From contig NZ_JIAF01000004.1 of NCBI RefSeq assembly GCF_000688375.1, positions 2,264,890 to 2,328,889 on the forward strand: 64,000 nucleotides of DNA, in the 5' to 3' direction. Source of the stretch: Prevotella sp. HUN102 (lineage in GTDB: Bacteria; Bacteroidota; Bacteroidia; Bacteroidales; Bacteroidaceae). Below the pieces are notes generated by a model. It did not search any database and had not been told where the DNA came from. It saw only the letters and a list, made by a program, of their open reading frames with translations. The translations under genes and the position numbers were made by a program. Shown here in pieces: positions 16,713 through 24,665 of this stretch (the stretch's first letter is position 1; each line of letters opens with the position of its first letter).

Positions 16713-17687
16713 ATGACTAATAAAGGTTGGATAAAGCTACACAGGCAAATACTTGATTGGGAGTGGTCAGATGAGCCTGCTATGGTTGCCTTATTCGTAC
16801 ATTTACTCCTTATGGCTAACAGTGATGAGGGGTGGAAGTACAGAGGGGTTACGCTGAAAGCAGGGCAACTCATCACAAGTGTTGCAAGTTTAAGCAAGGC
16901 AACAGGTATAACCATTAAGGCATTGCGTACACGGTTGGAGCGTCTTGTTTCTACTGGGGAAATTAGTGTTGAGAGCTGCAAAAAATATAGCATTATCACT
17001 ATCTCAAATTATACAATTTATCAGCCAATGGCAAACGAAACGGCAAACAAAGGGCAAACTGAAAACACTGATAATATGGAGATTATGAGTAATGATAAAG
17101 AAGATGGGGCAAACAAAAGGGCAAACAATGGGCAAACAAAAGGGCAAACCGATATTCAAGAAATGGGCAAACAAAGGGCAAACGTAAACCATTGTGAAAC
17201 AGGTACATTACAAGAGTGCAACTCTGTTAATGGGCAAACAATGGGCAAACAAAAGGGCAAACAAAAGGGCAACATTCAAGAATATAATAATATATTATCT
17301 TCTAATAATATTATAGATAATAATATAGAAGAGAAAAAAATAATAAAAAAAGAGAGCGAACAAATTTTTGATGAATTCCGCAAAGCCTATAAAGGGAAAA
17401 AACGTGGACTTACCACCGAACTTGATAATCTCAAAAAGAAACACCCCAAAGACTGGAAAGACATAGTGCCATTACTAATGCCAGCATTGGAGAGAGAGGA
17501 GCAACACCGAAAGATAGCTAAAGCTGCTGGAGAATTTGTACCTCAATGGGCAATGTTGCAAACGTGGATTAATCAAAGCAGGTGGGAAATGGAATACCCC
17601 GAAGATGAGCAGCAGGTAACACAAGTACAACCAACAGCCCCAGCAGCCAACGAATATGGAGGCGACTTTGGAGGGGTTGATTACTAA
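16713..17687 (+). CDS. Phage replication initiator / replisome organiser
   Basis: 324 residues. The N-terminal 100 residues (GWIKLHRQILDWEW, then a winged-helix-like segment ATGITIKALRTRLERL) match replisome-organiser proteins. The middle (about 105-215) is low complexity, with GQT, GKQ and ANK units encoded by an iteron array. The C-terminal segment (about 225-300) contains FDEFRKAYKGKKRG and PQWAMLQTWINQ as in DnaD/DnaB-like helicase-recruiting domains. The next gene is a DnaC-like loader, so the pair should start phage replication by loading host helicase, as lambda O and P do. Confidence 0.8.
   Translation: MTNKGWIKLHRQILDWEWSDEPAMVALFVHLLLMANSDEGWKYRGVTLKAGQLITSVASLSKATGITIKALRTRLERLVSTGEISVESCKKYSIITISNYTIYQPMANETANKGQTENTDNMEIMSNDKEDGANKRANNGQTKGQTDIQEMGKQRANVNHCETGTLQECNSVNGQTMGKQKGKQKGNIQEYNNILSSNNIIDNNIEEKKIIKKESEQIFDEFRKAYKGKKRGLTTELDNLKKKHPKDWKDIVPLLMPALEREEQHRKIAKAAGEFVPQWAMLQTWINQSRWEMEYPEDEQQVTQVQPTAPAANEYGGDFGGVDY
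17030..17350 (+). other. Putative phage replication origin: iterons plus AT-rich tract
   Basis: Twelve direct copies of GGCAAAC occur at 17030, 17042, 17053, 17108, 17120, 17131, 17143, 17166, 17177, 17233, 17244 and 17256, with a degenerate copy at 17268; most extend to GGGCAAACAA and neighbours are 11-12 bp apart. An almost pure A+T tract follows (about 17279-17350). The repeats are read in all three frames of the host gene (as GQ-T, GK-Q and A-N), which argues that DNA, not protein, is conserved. The layout matches the lambda origin inside gene O. Confidence 0.75.
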
Positions 17688-17698
17688 CAGCAAGGAAT

Positions 17699-18424
17699 AT
17701 GGAACCTCAAAGGATAAACGAAATTTGGAGGCGTATACAAAACGATTACAGAAACTCAAGGGTACACTACGAGGATTTGAGCAATGAGGAGGTTTTTAAC
17801 CAGCACGCCAAGATACTCCTAACAATAGCAAACTCTATCGTACTTGAACCGCAAAGGAGAAAGCTTGTAATTGATGAGCGAAACAAGGAGCTACTCCGTT
17901 TCCTACTCTATTACTTTAACGATTGCCAGCTTGCAGAGCAGGTTTTCCCCAATAAGCGGTACAAGCTGCACAAGAACCTACTCATACACGGCAATGTTGG
18001 TACAGGGAAAACTCTCATTATGCAAATATTTGCAGAGTATTTGAGGTACACCAACAACCCGAAAGCATTTCAAAACCTATCTGTAACGCAAATGGTAAAT
18101 TACTACACCATACACAACAACCTTGACCGCTACACCTACAATGAGGAGAGCAACAAGGGATTTAAGGCAGAGCCTGTAAACATTTGCCTAAATGATATAG
18201 GCGTGGAGAGTAAAACGTACTTTGGTATGGACACGAAATTGCTTACCAATGAGTTTCTACACGCTCGCAATGAGATATGGGTACAGTATGGTAAATATGG
18301 GCATCTCACTACCAACTTAACCATTGAGCAGCTTAAAAGTGAGTTTCACGATGGTTTTGGGCGTTTGATAGACAGATTTAAGACCTACAATGTAATTGAG
18401 ATGGCAGGGAATAGCAGGAGATAG
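17699..18424 (+). CDS. DnaC/IstB-like helicase loader ATPase
   Basis: 241 residues. Walker A is GNVGTGKT (98-105) and Walker B NICLNDIG (about 161-168). An arginine-rich sensor segment FGRLIDRFKTYNVIEM lies near the C-terminus. The family loads replicative helicase at phage origins. It follows the initiator gene by 11 bp. Confidence 0.83.
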   Translation: MEPQRINEIWRRIQNDYRNSRVHYEDLSNEEVFNQHAKILLTIANSIVLEPQRRKLVIDERNKELLRFLLYYFNDCQLAEQVFPNKRYKLHKNLLIHGNVGTGKTLIMQIFAEYLRYTNNPKAFQNLSVTQMVNYYTIHNNLDRYTYNEESNKGFKAEPVNICLNDIGVESKTYFGMDTKLLTNEFLHARNEIWVQYGKYGHLTTNLTIEQLKSEFHDGFGRLIDRFKTYNVIEMAGNSRR

Positions 18425-18437
18425 CCGTTTTTGGCAC

Positions 18438-18522
18438 TTTTCAGCCCTGACAACAGCGTTTCGCCTGTAATATAGTACAAGTTATAGAAGCAGGAAAGAA
18501 AATGCCTTAAATCGGCTGAAAA
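18438..18522 (+). repeat. Inverted repeat in a 138-bp gene-free gap
   Basis: TTTTCAGCC (18438-18446) pairs with GGCTGAAAA (18514-18522) across 67 bp. The gap follows the helicase loader gene. It may be a transcript end or a small structured leader; there is no T run next to it. Low certainty. Confidence 0.3.
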
Positions 18523-18562
18523 CAGCAAATAAGATTTTAAGTACAACCAAAACAAGTGTAAT

Positions 18563-19132
18563 ATGAGCAACAAAGGCAATAGTAAGCAGTATGATGGTAT
18601 AAAACAAAAACTCTTAAAGCTGCAAGCACTGGCAGAGAGAGGCTATAAAGGAGAGGCGTATGCAGCTCAACAAGCCATAGAGCGTATTTGCCAGCAATAT
18701 AACATAAGGCTTGATGATATTTTAGATACACAAGCAAAACGCTGGTACACCTTTGAAACAGGGAGGAGCAAGGCAATGCAAACACTGTTTATGCAGTGTT
18801 ACGCAAAGGTTATGAATGTTGGCAGTATGTCTTATCGGCAAATTGGCAGGAATAGAATAGGCATAGAGCTTACAGCCCTGCAATATGCAGAGCTATCCAA
18901 TATGTTTGAGTGGCACAAAGATAACTTTACGCAAGAGCTGGAGAATATGAAGCAAACTTTTTTAGAGGCATACATTAGCAAGCATAACATTTACAGAGAT
19001 ACAGATAATGAGAATGCCGAAGAAAAAGAACTAACAATGGAGGATTTACAACGCATACGCAAAATACTGGCAATGCGTGAAACCATTAGTGATAGACACT
19101 ACAATAAGATGTTAGAGTGTACGCAGGGGTAA
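18563..19132 (+). CDS. DUF2786-like early phage protein
   Basis: 189 residues. The N-terminal 50 residues (KQKLLKLQALAERGYKGEAYAA...QQYNI) have the helical pattern of DUF2786 domains found in phage and plasmid proteins. The rest is helical and charged. No catalytic motif. Function unknown. Confidence 0.6.
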   Translation: MSNKGNSKQYDGIKQKLLKLQALAERGYKGEAYAAQQAIERICQQYNIRLDDILDTQAKRWYTFETGRSKAMQTLFMQCYAKVMNVGSMSYRQIGRNRIGIELTALQYAELSNMFEWHKDNFTQELENMKQTFLEAYISKHNIYRDTDNENAEEKELTMEDLQRIRKILAMRETISDRHYNKMLECTQG

Positions 19133-19150
19133 GGGGTTTTTATGCACAGA

Positions 19151-19170
19151 AAGCGTGTATATAATTAACG
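19151..19170 (+). promoter_or_regulatory. Phage 20-bp motif, copy A
   Basis: AAGCGTGTATATAATTAACG, 15 bp before the start codon at 19186. Closely related sequences are at 35937-35956 and 36072-36091 (minus strand) and 53082-53101 (plus strand). All are intergenic. It may be a phage-specific promoter or operator. Confidence 0.55.
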
Positions 19171-19185
19171 TAAAAACAAAATAAT

Positions 19186-19641
19186 ATGAGCAAGAAAAAA
19201 ACAGCAGTTTTAATGTTGAGTAAGCAATTTATGACAGGGCATAGTTGCGCTGGAGAGCCTACTGGGTTTGTAGATAAAATCAAAGCAGGTACAAAGCTCC
19301 ACACCATAAGAGGGAACTATGACTACTGGGCAAAAAAGGCTGAAAAAATCAATGCAGGAGAAATGGAGTTAAGCATCAGAGTATGGGAGGGCAAACCATA
19401 CAATAGCCGACAGGTTGAAGTTGCAAAACTGGATAAGCTGGGTGTGCAGCAAATGGAGGCTTGTTATGGCAGTAAAGATGCAGTACCTCAAATTTGGATT
19501 GATGGCAAGGAATATTTAGGCGATATAGAACATATAGCACGCAACGATGGCTTGAGTTATGAGCAATGGGTTAATTGGTTCTTCCAAAAGTCCAACACAT
19601 TTGAGGGTGTGATATTGCAATTTACTGATTTTAGATACTAA
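19186..19641 (+). CDS. ASCH/PUA-like early phage protein
   Basis: 151 residues. GFVDKIKAGTKLHTIRGNYDYW and the pattern of beta strands around EVAKLDKLGVQQ resemble small ASCH-type RNA-binding domains seen in phages. The end EGVILQFTDFRY is also typical of that group in Bacteroidota. Function unknown. Motif copy A precedes it. Confidence 0.55.
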   Translation: MSKKKTAVLMLSKQFMTGHSCAGEPTGFVDKIKAGTKLHTIRGNYDYWAKKAEKINAGEMELSIRVWEGKPYNSRQVEVAKLDKLGVQQMEACYGSKDAVPQIWIDGKEYLGDIEHIARNDGLSYEQWVNWFFQKSNTFEGVILQFTDFRY

Positions 19642-19647
19642 CAAGTT

Positions 19648-20049
19648 ATGGAGCAAGAAATATGGAAGCCAGTAGAAGGCTACACAGGCTATGAGGTTAG
19701 CAATATGGGGAAAGTGCGCAAGTGCGGACATACCGAGATACTCCGTATTGTAAAAGGCTATGGTATGAGGAGGGTAACACTCCGTAAGAACGATGAGTAT
19801 CACCTTGTAGTTGTTGCAAAACTTGTACTGGAACATTTTGTTGGTAAGATGCCAGCAGGATATAAGGCTACCTGCATTGATGGTAATTATGAGCATTTGA
19901 GTGTAGATAATCTATGCTGGGTTGTGCGCAGAAAGAAACGCTACAACAGGCAGTGTAATAAAATTAAGACTGATAAAGAGGCTGTTAGTCGAGTAGAAAA
20001 CCATATAAATTGGATTAAAAGAAATGGGAAAAGGAGACATAACAATTAG
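19648..20049 (+). CDS. NUMOD4/HNH-like protein, active site degenerate
   Basis: 133 residues. The NUMOD4 DNA-binding motif EIWKPVEGYTGYEVSNMGKV is at the N-terminus. The following HNH-like region (about 60-92: VVVAKLVLEHF, then GYKATCIDGNYEHLSVDNLCW) keeps the fold pattern of phage homing endonucleases but lacks the usual second His/Asn pair. It may be inactive or a DNA-binding protein. A free-standing homing-endonuclease origin is plausible. Confidence 0.72.
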   Translation: MEQEIWKPVEGYTGYEVSNMGKVRKCGHTEILRIVKGYGMRRVTLRKNDEYHLVVVAKLVLEHFVGKMPAGYKATCIDGNYEHLSVDNLCWVVRRKKRYNRQCNKIKTDKEAVSRVENHINWIKRNGKRRHNN

Positions 20050-20287
20050 GCAGCTTGAAAATGGGTGTTTTGATGTGCTTTACAATGAAAAGCGTACAGG
20101 AGATTTAAGTTTCGATGAAATGTTGGGATTGATAGCTGCAATCACAATGCCACAAAAACGCCCCTGTTTACATTGGCTCAAAACAGAGGAATGGCACGAA
20201 GAGGAAGCAAGGCGTTACAAACCAAAGGAAACAGAGCAAGGGGGTATGCCAAAGCTGTTACCACACATAAAGGCTGATAATTTATGA
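20024..20287 (+). CDS. Small early phage protein
   Basis: 87 residues, overlapping the HNH-like gene by 26 bp and the next by 4 bp. Two-strand N-terminus (ITIRQLENGCFDVLYNEKRTGDL), charged C-terminus. Not recognised. Confidence 0.55.
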   Translation: MGKGDITIRQLENGCFDVLYNEKRTGDLSFDEMLGLIAAITMPQKRPCLHWLKTEEWHEEEARRYKPKETEQGGMPKLLPHIKADNL

Positions 20288-20538
20288 GGTTTGCATTAAG
20301 GAACAAAGATAAGCTAATACAAGCCTTTGGAGAGTCTTTTTATTGCGAACTGGTGGAGTGCTTGAAAAAGTATTTTGAGAGCGACACAGCAAACGACAGG
20401 TGCAGTATAGATGGCTTAAACAAGGAGGCAATAAAAGTAACAAGCAGTACTGCTGGCGGAATACATATTTTTGCTGTTATAGGGCAAATGTATGATGTTG
20501 TTAAGCTGGCATACTATAAAACGGAAAACAATGAGTAA
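20284..20538 (+). CDS. Small early phage protein
   Basis: 84 residues. Mixed helix and strand, no motif recognised. Overlaps both neighbours (4 bp and 8 bp), which supports translation. Confidence 0.55.
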   Translation: MRFALRNKDKLIQAFGESFYCELVECLKKYFESDTANDRCSIDGLNKEAIKVTSSTAGGIHIFAVIGQMYDVVKLAYYKTENNE

Positions 20539-20728
20539 TAACAGTAGGAGCAATAAAGCTATAAATAGAGCTAACCCTGTACACGGATTGGAAAAGATAC
20601 CAACGCATATCCTACTCAAATACAGCAGGCAAGAGGTTGGGGAGCTTAAAGCATATATTGACGAGTTGGAGTATGAGAATGAAATGCTCCGAGAGAAATT
20701 ACTTCAAAAGGAGAATAGCAATGAATAA
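20531..20728 (+). CDS. Small coiled-coil early protein
   Basis: 65 residues from the ATG at 20531 (MSNNSRSNKA). Residues 38-62 form a likely coiled coil (ELKAYIDELEYENEMLREKL). Overlaps neighbours on both sides. Unknown function. Confidence 0.5.
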   Translation: MSNNSRSNKAINRANPVHGLEKIPTHILLKYSRQEVGELKAYIDELEYENEMLREKLLQKENSNE

Positions 20729-21016
20729 AACAATAGAACAGGCAACAAAAGAGTACACAGATGTAGTTAAACCATATCTTTCAGAGGAGGAAATAGAGTT
20801 GGTGCAGAATATGCGTTGGCTAACCAGTGGCACGATATACGAGAAGTTGATATGCCAGAAGAAAGATTTGTGCTTGTACGAAGTAGAGAGGGTGGTCTTA
20901 ATTTAGGTATGAGATATAAAGATGGAAGATTAGGTTTTAGAACTTATGATAATTTCTTAAATATCTCTCACTGGTGCGAGATACCACAATTTGAAAACAA
21001 ACAATCAAAAAGGTAA
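20721..21016 (+). pseudogene. DUF551-like phage gene, apparently frameshifted
   Basis: From the ATG at 20721 the frame reads MNKTIEQATKEYTDVV... and ends at 20906. A second frame, open from about 20780 to 21016, reads GAEYALANQWHDIREVDMPEERFVLV, which matches the DUF551-type sequence that usually continues such an N-terminus. A shift of frame near 20790-20810 would join them into one protein of about 97 residues. It could be a mutation, a sequence error or two overlapping genes (the second with a TTG start at 20816). Confidence 0.5.
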
Positions 21017-21022
21017 TATGTT

Positions 21023-21403
21023 ATGGATAGCCAAAAAATGATACAATGGATAGCCACCCACCACGTGGGTATTTCCTCAAAAACAATGTGGTCGGCTTTA
21101 ATGCAGGTAGAGATAGACCCAAATGTGAGCTATGATATACCCTACGATGTAGATGATTTTTCACGCTGCTATGACCTATATAGGTTTGCAAAGTTAGATT
21201 TGAACGATTTGCGCAAAATAGAAAAGGTTTTCCCATACTGGAAGCCAATCATAGATGTTTGGAGCAACCTTGCCACTGCATACATTGGGCTTTGCTATAA
21301 GCGTGTGAATGAGATTTTGGATAGCACACGTGATGAGGTAATGAGGCTTAAAGGCTACAAAAAAGTATCACAAAATAGCTGGGTAAAGGAGGTGCAAGTA
21401 TGA
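21023..21403 (+). CDS. Unknown early phage protein
   Basis: 126 residues. Helical, begins MDSQKMIQWIATHHVG; resembles no family I can name. Overlaps the next gene by 4 bp (ATGA). Confidence 0.55.
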   Translation: MDSQKMIQWIATHHVGISSKTMWSALMQVEIDPNVSYDIPYDVDDFSRCYDLYRFAKLDLNDLRKIEKVFPYWKPIIDVWSNLATAYIGLCYKRVNEILDSTRDEVMRLKGYKKVSQNSWVKEVQV

Positions 21404-21753
21404 AGATAGTATTTTGCAAATGGTTTCCTTTCAAGGGCTACAAGGCAATTACCGTTCTAAAATGGATATTTGTAAGAAAAGATGCAAAGGTTGCTTTTAC
21501 CTCTGTGGATTACAACCACGAGTGCATACACTATGAGCAGGAGAAAGAGCTATTGTACATTGGATTTTACCTACTGTATGTATTAGAGTTTATTGTAAAG
21601 CTCCTCTATTACCGCAAATGGCATAAGGCATACAGGAGCATATCCTTTGAGCGTGAGGCATACACAAACCAGTATAACACAGCTTACACCGTAAAGCGTA
21701 ATAAATTTGCGTGGAGGCTGTACTTGAAACAGCGTACAAATGAAAGATATTGA
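21400..21753 (+). CDS. HExxH-containing membrane-associated protein
   Basis: 117 residues. The motif NHECIHYEQ (about 45-53) contains HExxH, the zincin signature. A hydrophobic segment (about 57-80) follows, then FEREAYTNQYNT, where the Glu could be the third ligand. From memory, Bacteroidota encode a small family of this kind without known function. Overlaps the methyltransferase gene by 14 bp. Confidence 0.55.
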   Translation: MKIVFCKWFPFKGYKAITVLKWIFVRKDAKVAFTSVDYNHECIHYEQEKELLYIGFYLLYVLEFIVKLLYYRKWHKAYRSISFEREAYTNQYNTAYTVKRNKFAWRLYLKQRTNERY

Positions 21754-22495
21754 GTTATATAACGACCATTTCCAAAACTACAAAACGTATGGCATACCAA
21801 AAGCACAGCTTATTATTGCCGATATACCATACAACGTGGGCAAAGATGCTTATGGCTCAAATCCTAAATGGTATGTAGGAGGCGATAACAGCAATGGGGA
21901 GAGTGAGCTGGCAAGCAGAGAGTTCTTTGATACGGACAAGGATTTTCGCATTACAGAGTTTCTACACTTTTGTAGCAAGATGCTCATCAAAGAGCCAAAG
22001 GAAAGAGGCAAAAGTCCCTGTATGCTGGTGTTTTGTGAATTTGAACAGCAATTTGAGCTTATTCAAAAGGCAAAGGAATATGGGCTAAACAAGTATATAA
22101 ATCTTGTTTTTCGCAAAAACTTTTCTGCACAAGTGCTAAAAGCCAATATGCGTGTAGTAGGCAACTGTGAGTACGGATTATTGCTATACAGGGATAAACT
22201 TCCTAAATTCAACAATAACGGCTCTATGGTGTTTAATTGCTTCGAATATCAACGAGATACGTACACACCACATATACACCCAACACAAAAGCCTGTAAAG
22301 CTATTGGAGCGTATAATTGAGCTGTTTACAGATGTAGGCGATGTGGTAATAGACCCTTGTGCTGGTAGTGGTACAACACTATTAGCTGCTGCTAATTTAG
22401 GCAGGAGGGCATACGGCTTTGAGATTAAGAAGAATTTTTGCGCAGAGGCAAGGAGGTGTATTTTGCCACTGGTGCAAAGGAGTTTATTTGTATAA
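21740..22495 (+). CDS. DNA methyltransferase (N6-adenine or N4-cytosine)
   Basis: 251 residues. The catalytic motif reads ADIPYN (DPPY variant, about 27-32), and the S-adenosylmethionine motif DPCAGSGTT (about 214-222) lies near the C-terminus, the beta-class order. HPTQKPVKLLERII is a typical companion segment. No restriction enzyme gene is adjacent, so it probably protects phage DNA or regulates genes. Confidence 0.87.
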   Translation: MKDIELYNDHFQNYKTYGIPKAQLIIADIPYNVGKDAYGSNPKWYVGGDNSNGESELASREFFDTDKDFRITEFLHFCSKMLIKEPKERGKSPCMLVFCEFEQQFELIQKAKEYGLNKYINLVFRKNFSAQVLKANMRVVGNCEYGLLLYRDKLPKFNNNGSMVFNCFEYQRDTYTPHIHPTQKPVKLLERIIELFTDVGDVVIDPCAGSGTTLLAAANLGRRAYGFEIKKNFCAEARRCILPLVQRSLFV

Positions 22496-22507
22496 ACTGG
22501 AAATGCT

Positions 22508-22792
22508 ATGAGTACATTTGAAAAGATACTGCTTGATTATGGAGGCTACATCTTGATTTGTGTGCGTAATGTTTTCCAAGTAAACGAGGATTACGAGTGT
22601 TGCGCAGAGATAAACAAAGTATTACAACAGTATGACATATCCACCTCTATGACACAGGAAGATTGGCAGGCTGAAATGTGGCGTACTGGCACAAGTGGAG
22701 AGGTTGCTATTAAAAATGCACCATTTTACTTTTTGGAGGCTTTGAAAATGTGCAAAGATGCAGGAATGTTAGATAAATATATACCTAAATAG
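22508..22792 (+). CDS. Unknown early phage protein
   Basis: 94 residues, mostly helical, with YFLEALKMCKDAGMLDKYI at the end. No family recognised. It is followed by a 129-bp gap holding two small palindromes. Confidence 0.5.
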   Translation: MSTFEKILLDYGGYILICVRNVFQVNEDYECCAEINKVLQQYDISTSMTQEDWQAEMWRTGTSGEVAIKNAPFYFLEALKMCKDAGMLDKYIPK

Positions 22793-22824
22793 CTTATGCG
22801 ATGTCATTATGAGAATATTAAGAT

Positions 22825-22840
22825 TGTACATAAATGTACA
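22825..22840. promoter_or_regulatory. Palindromic operator-like site
   Basis: TGTACATAAATGTACA is a perfect inverted repeat in the gap 22793-22921. A second imperfect palindrome, TTTGTACACAAA, is at about 22877-22888. Both contain GTACA. They may be sites for a dimeric regulator of the downstream genes. Confidence 0.4.
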
Positions 22841-22921
22841 TTATATTGAGTAAAAACTGGGAGAGAAAGTGTGTATTTGTACACAAAATGCACATAAAAC
22901 AAGAAGTTAATGAGGTAACAA

Positions 22922-23119
22922 ATGAGTAAAGAAAAGGCATACCAGTTTTTTAGACTGGTTGAGCGTATGCGAAAGGCTCAAAAGGAGTATTTCAAATATA
23001 GAACCTCTAATATCTTAAACGATAGTAAAAGATTAGAAAAGGAGGTTGATGATGAGATTAGCAGAGTAAATAACTTGCTGCTTGATAAACAGCAGCCAAA
23101 ACTTTTTAATGAACAATGA
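22922..23119 (+). CDS. Small helical protein before the exonuclease gene
   Basis: 65 residues, highly charged, coiled-coil-like. Overlaps the exonuclease start by 4 bp. The end QQPKLFNEQ may be a clamp- or partner-binding tail, but that is speculative. Confidence 0.5.
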   Translation: MSKEKAYQFFRLVERMRKAQKEYFKYRTSNILNDSKRLEKEVDDEISRVNNLLLDKQQPKLFNEQ

Positions 23120-23706
23120 AACAATTATTTTACGACCTTGAAACAACAGGTACAATGTACTGGAGGAATGGAGTACACCAGTTTAGCGGTATGGTGATAA
23201 TTGATGGAGAAATCAAAGAAACCTTTAACTACAAGGTACGCCCAAATCCAAAAGCCGACATAACAGAGGAGGCTTTGCAAGTGGCAGGAGTATCAAAGGA
23301 GGAGATACAACTGTACCCACCTATGCAGGAGGTGTACAGTGAGTTTGTACAGATGCTGGGTAAGTACGTTGATAAGTACAACAAAACTGATAAGTTTTTC
23401 CTCTGTGGCTATAACAATGCCAGTTTTGATAACCAGTTTTTGCGTGCGTGGTTTGTGCAAAATGGGGACAGCTATTTTGGCAGTTGGTTTTGGAGTTCGG
23501 CTATTGATGTAATGGTGTTGGCTACACAGGCACTAATGGAAGTGAGAAGCCACATGCCAAACTTTAAGCTCTGCACCGTTGCACAAGCGTTTGGGATAAA
23601 GATTGAGGAGGAGAAATTGCACGATGCAATGTACGATATATACCTCACTTATGAGGTGTACAAACGCATTACAAACAATGCCCTCAAAGAGCCTATTACA
23701 GAGTAA
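23116..23706 (+). CDS. DnaQ-like 3'-5' exonuclease
   Basis: 196 residues. Exo I is DLETTG (7-12), Exo II is GYNNASFDNQFL (about 95-106) and Exo III is HDAMYDIYLT (His and Asp of HxxxxD, about 174-183). All four acidic ligands and the His are present, so it should be active. It may proofread or trim DNA during phage replication or recombination. Confidence 0.83.
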   Translation: MKQLFYDLETTGTMYWRNGVHQFSGMVIIDGEIKETFNYKVRPNPKADITEEALQVAGVSKEEIQLYPPMQEVYSEFVQMLGKYVDKYNKTDKFFLCGYNNASFDNQFLRAWFVQNGDSYFGSWFWSSAIDVMVLATQALMEVRSHMPNFKLCTVAQAFGIKIEEEKLHDAMYDIYLTYEVYKRITNNALKEPITE

Positions 23707-23789
23707 GTATTACAGTAGTAGGGTATATAAGTATTATATATATTATATACTAAGTAATAGTACTATTGCCAAAAACAAAAAACAAGATT

Positions 23790-24218
23790 ATGGGAAGTCT
23801 AAACAGGGTTGAGCTTATCGGTAATTTAGGTAAGCAACCCGAAATAAAACAAGTAAACAACGGAAACAAGGTTGCTACGTTCACACTCGCTACAACAGAG
23901 CCAGCATACACAATGCAGAATGGTACGCAGATACAAGAGAAAACAGAATGGCATAACATTGTAGCGTGGGGCGGTAACGCCTCTATTGCAGAACGCTTTT
24001 TGAAGAAAGGGCAACAGGTGTACATTGAGGGCAAAATGAGAACAAGGAGCTATGATAACAAGAATGGGCAAAAATGCTACATTACGGAGGTTATTTGCGA
24101 AAAGATTGTTTTGCTCTCCAATAGTGGAGGTAAGGCTGAACAACCACAAGCAGAACCACAACCTGTACAACAGGCAGCAGTGAATAATTACAACAATGAT
24201 GATGATTTACCATTTTAG
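23790..24218 (+). CDS. ssb: Single-stranded DNA-binding protein
   Basis: 142 residues from the ATG at 23790 (MGSLNRVELIGNLGKQPE). OB-fold segments TEWHNIVAWGG and KKGQQVYIEGKMRTRSY are standard. The C-terminal tail is low complexity and ends DDDLPF, the conserved SSB tip that recruits partner proteins. The AT-rich gap before it (23707-23789) may contain its promoter. Confidence 0.93.
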   Translation: MGSLNRVELIGNLGKQPEIKQVNNGNKVATFTLATTEPAYTMQNGTQIQEKTEWHNIVAWGGNASIAERFLKKGQQVYIEGKMRTRSYDNKNGQKCYITEVICEKIVLLSNSGGKAEQPQAEPQPVQQAAVNNYNNDDDLPF

Positions 24219-24221
24219 GCT

Positions 24222-24428
24222 ATGGCAGCAATAGAATGTAAGGTGCAGCTCTCACAGGAGGAGTTAAACAAAACACTGCACAAAATAACAACAGCTATGT
24301 TGCAGAAATTACACGATGAGTTGGGAGTTGTTATAACTCGCATACAAAGCCAGCTTGATGCAAACGGCAACATTGAAGATGTATTACTGGTTTATGAGGA
24401 AAGGAGGCAAGAATATGAAACACGATGA
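24222..24428 (+). CDS. Small helical phage protein
   Basis: 68 residues, helical (LSQEELNKTLHKITTAMLQKL). Sits 3 bp after ssb and overlaps the nuclease gene by 14 bp. Unknown function. Confidence 0.5.
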   Translation: MAAIECKVQLSQEELNKTLHKITTAMLQKLHDELGVVITRIQSQLDANGNIEDVLLVYEERRQEYETR

Positions 24429-24663
24429 AGACGAATTGCAAATAGCTTGCGTAAATTGGTTTGGTATGCAATACCCAAAACTCTCAAAGTTATTGCACCA
24501 CTCTCCAAATGGTGGCAGGAGAAATGCAAGAGAAGCTGCAAGGTTCAAGAAAATGGGTACAAGAGCAGGTTTCCCCGATTTGGTACTTATGTACCCAGCG
24601 AAAGGGTATCACGGCTTGTGCATAGAAATGAAAACTGCAACAGGTAGGCAACAACCAACATAG
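24415..24663 (+). CDS. VRR-NUC domain nuclease, C-terminally short
   Basis: 82 residues from the ATG at 24415 (MKHDEDELQIACVNWF). GFPDLVLMYPAKGYHGLCIEMKT carries the D...ExK active-site pattern of VRR-NUC nucleases. In the family as I know it, some 25-40 residues normally follow (helix plus final strand); here it stops just after GRQQ. The portal gene begins 2 bp later. The shortness may mark a deletion junction. Confidence 0.72.
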   Translation: MKHDEDELQIACVNWFGMQYPKLSKLLHHSPNGGRRNAREAARFKKMGTRAGFPDLVLMYPAKGYHGLCIEMKTATGRQQPT

Positions 24664-24665
24664 AT

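Noticed and set aside
17030..17273. CRISPR-like array
   Set aside because: The repeats are 7-10 bp and mostly 11-12 bp apart inside a coding gene; too short and too dense for CRISPR.
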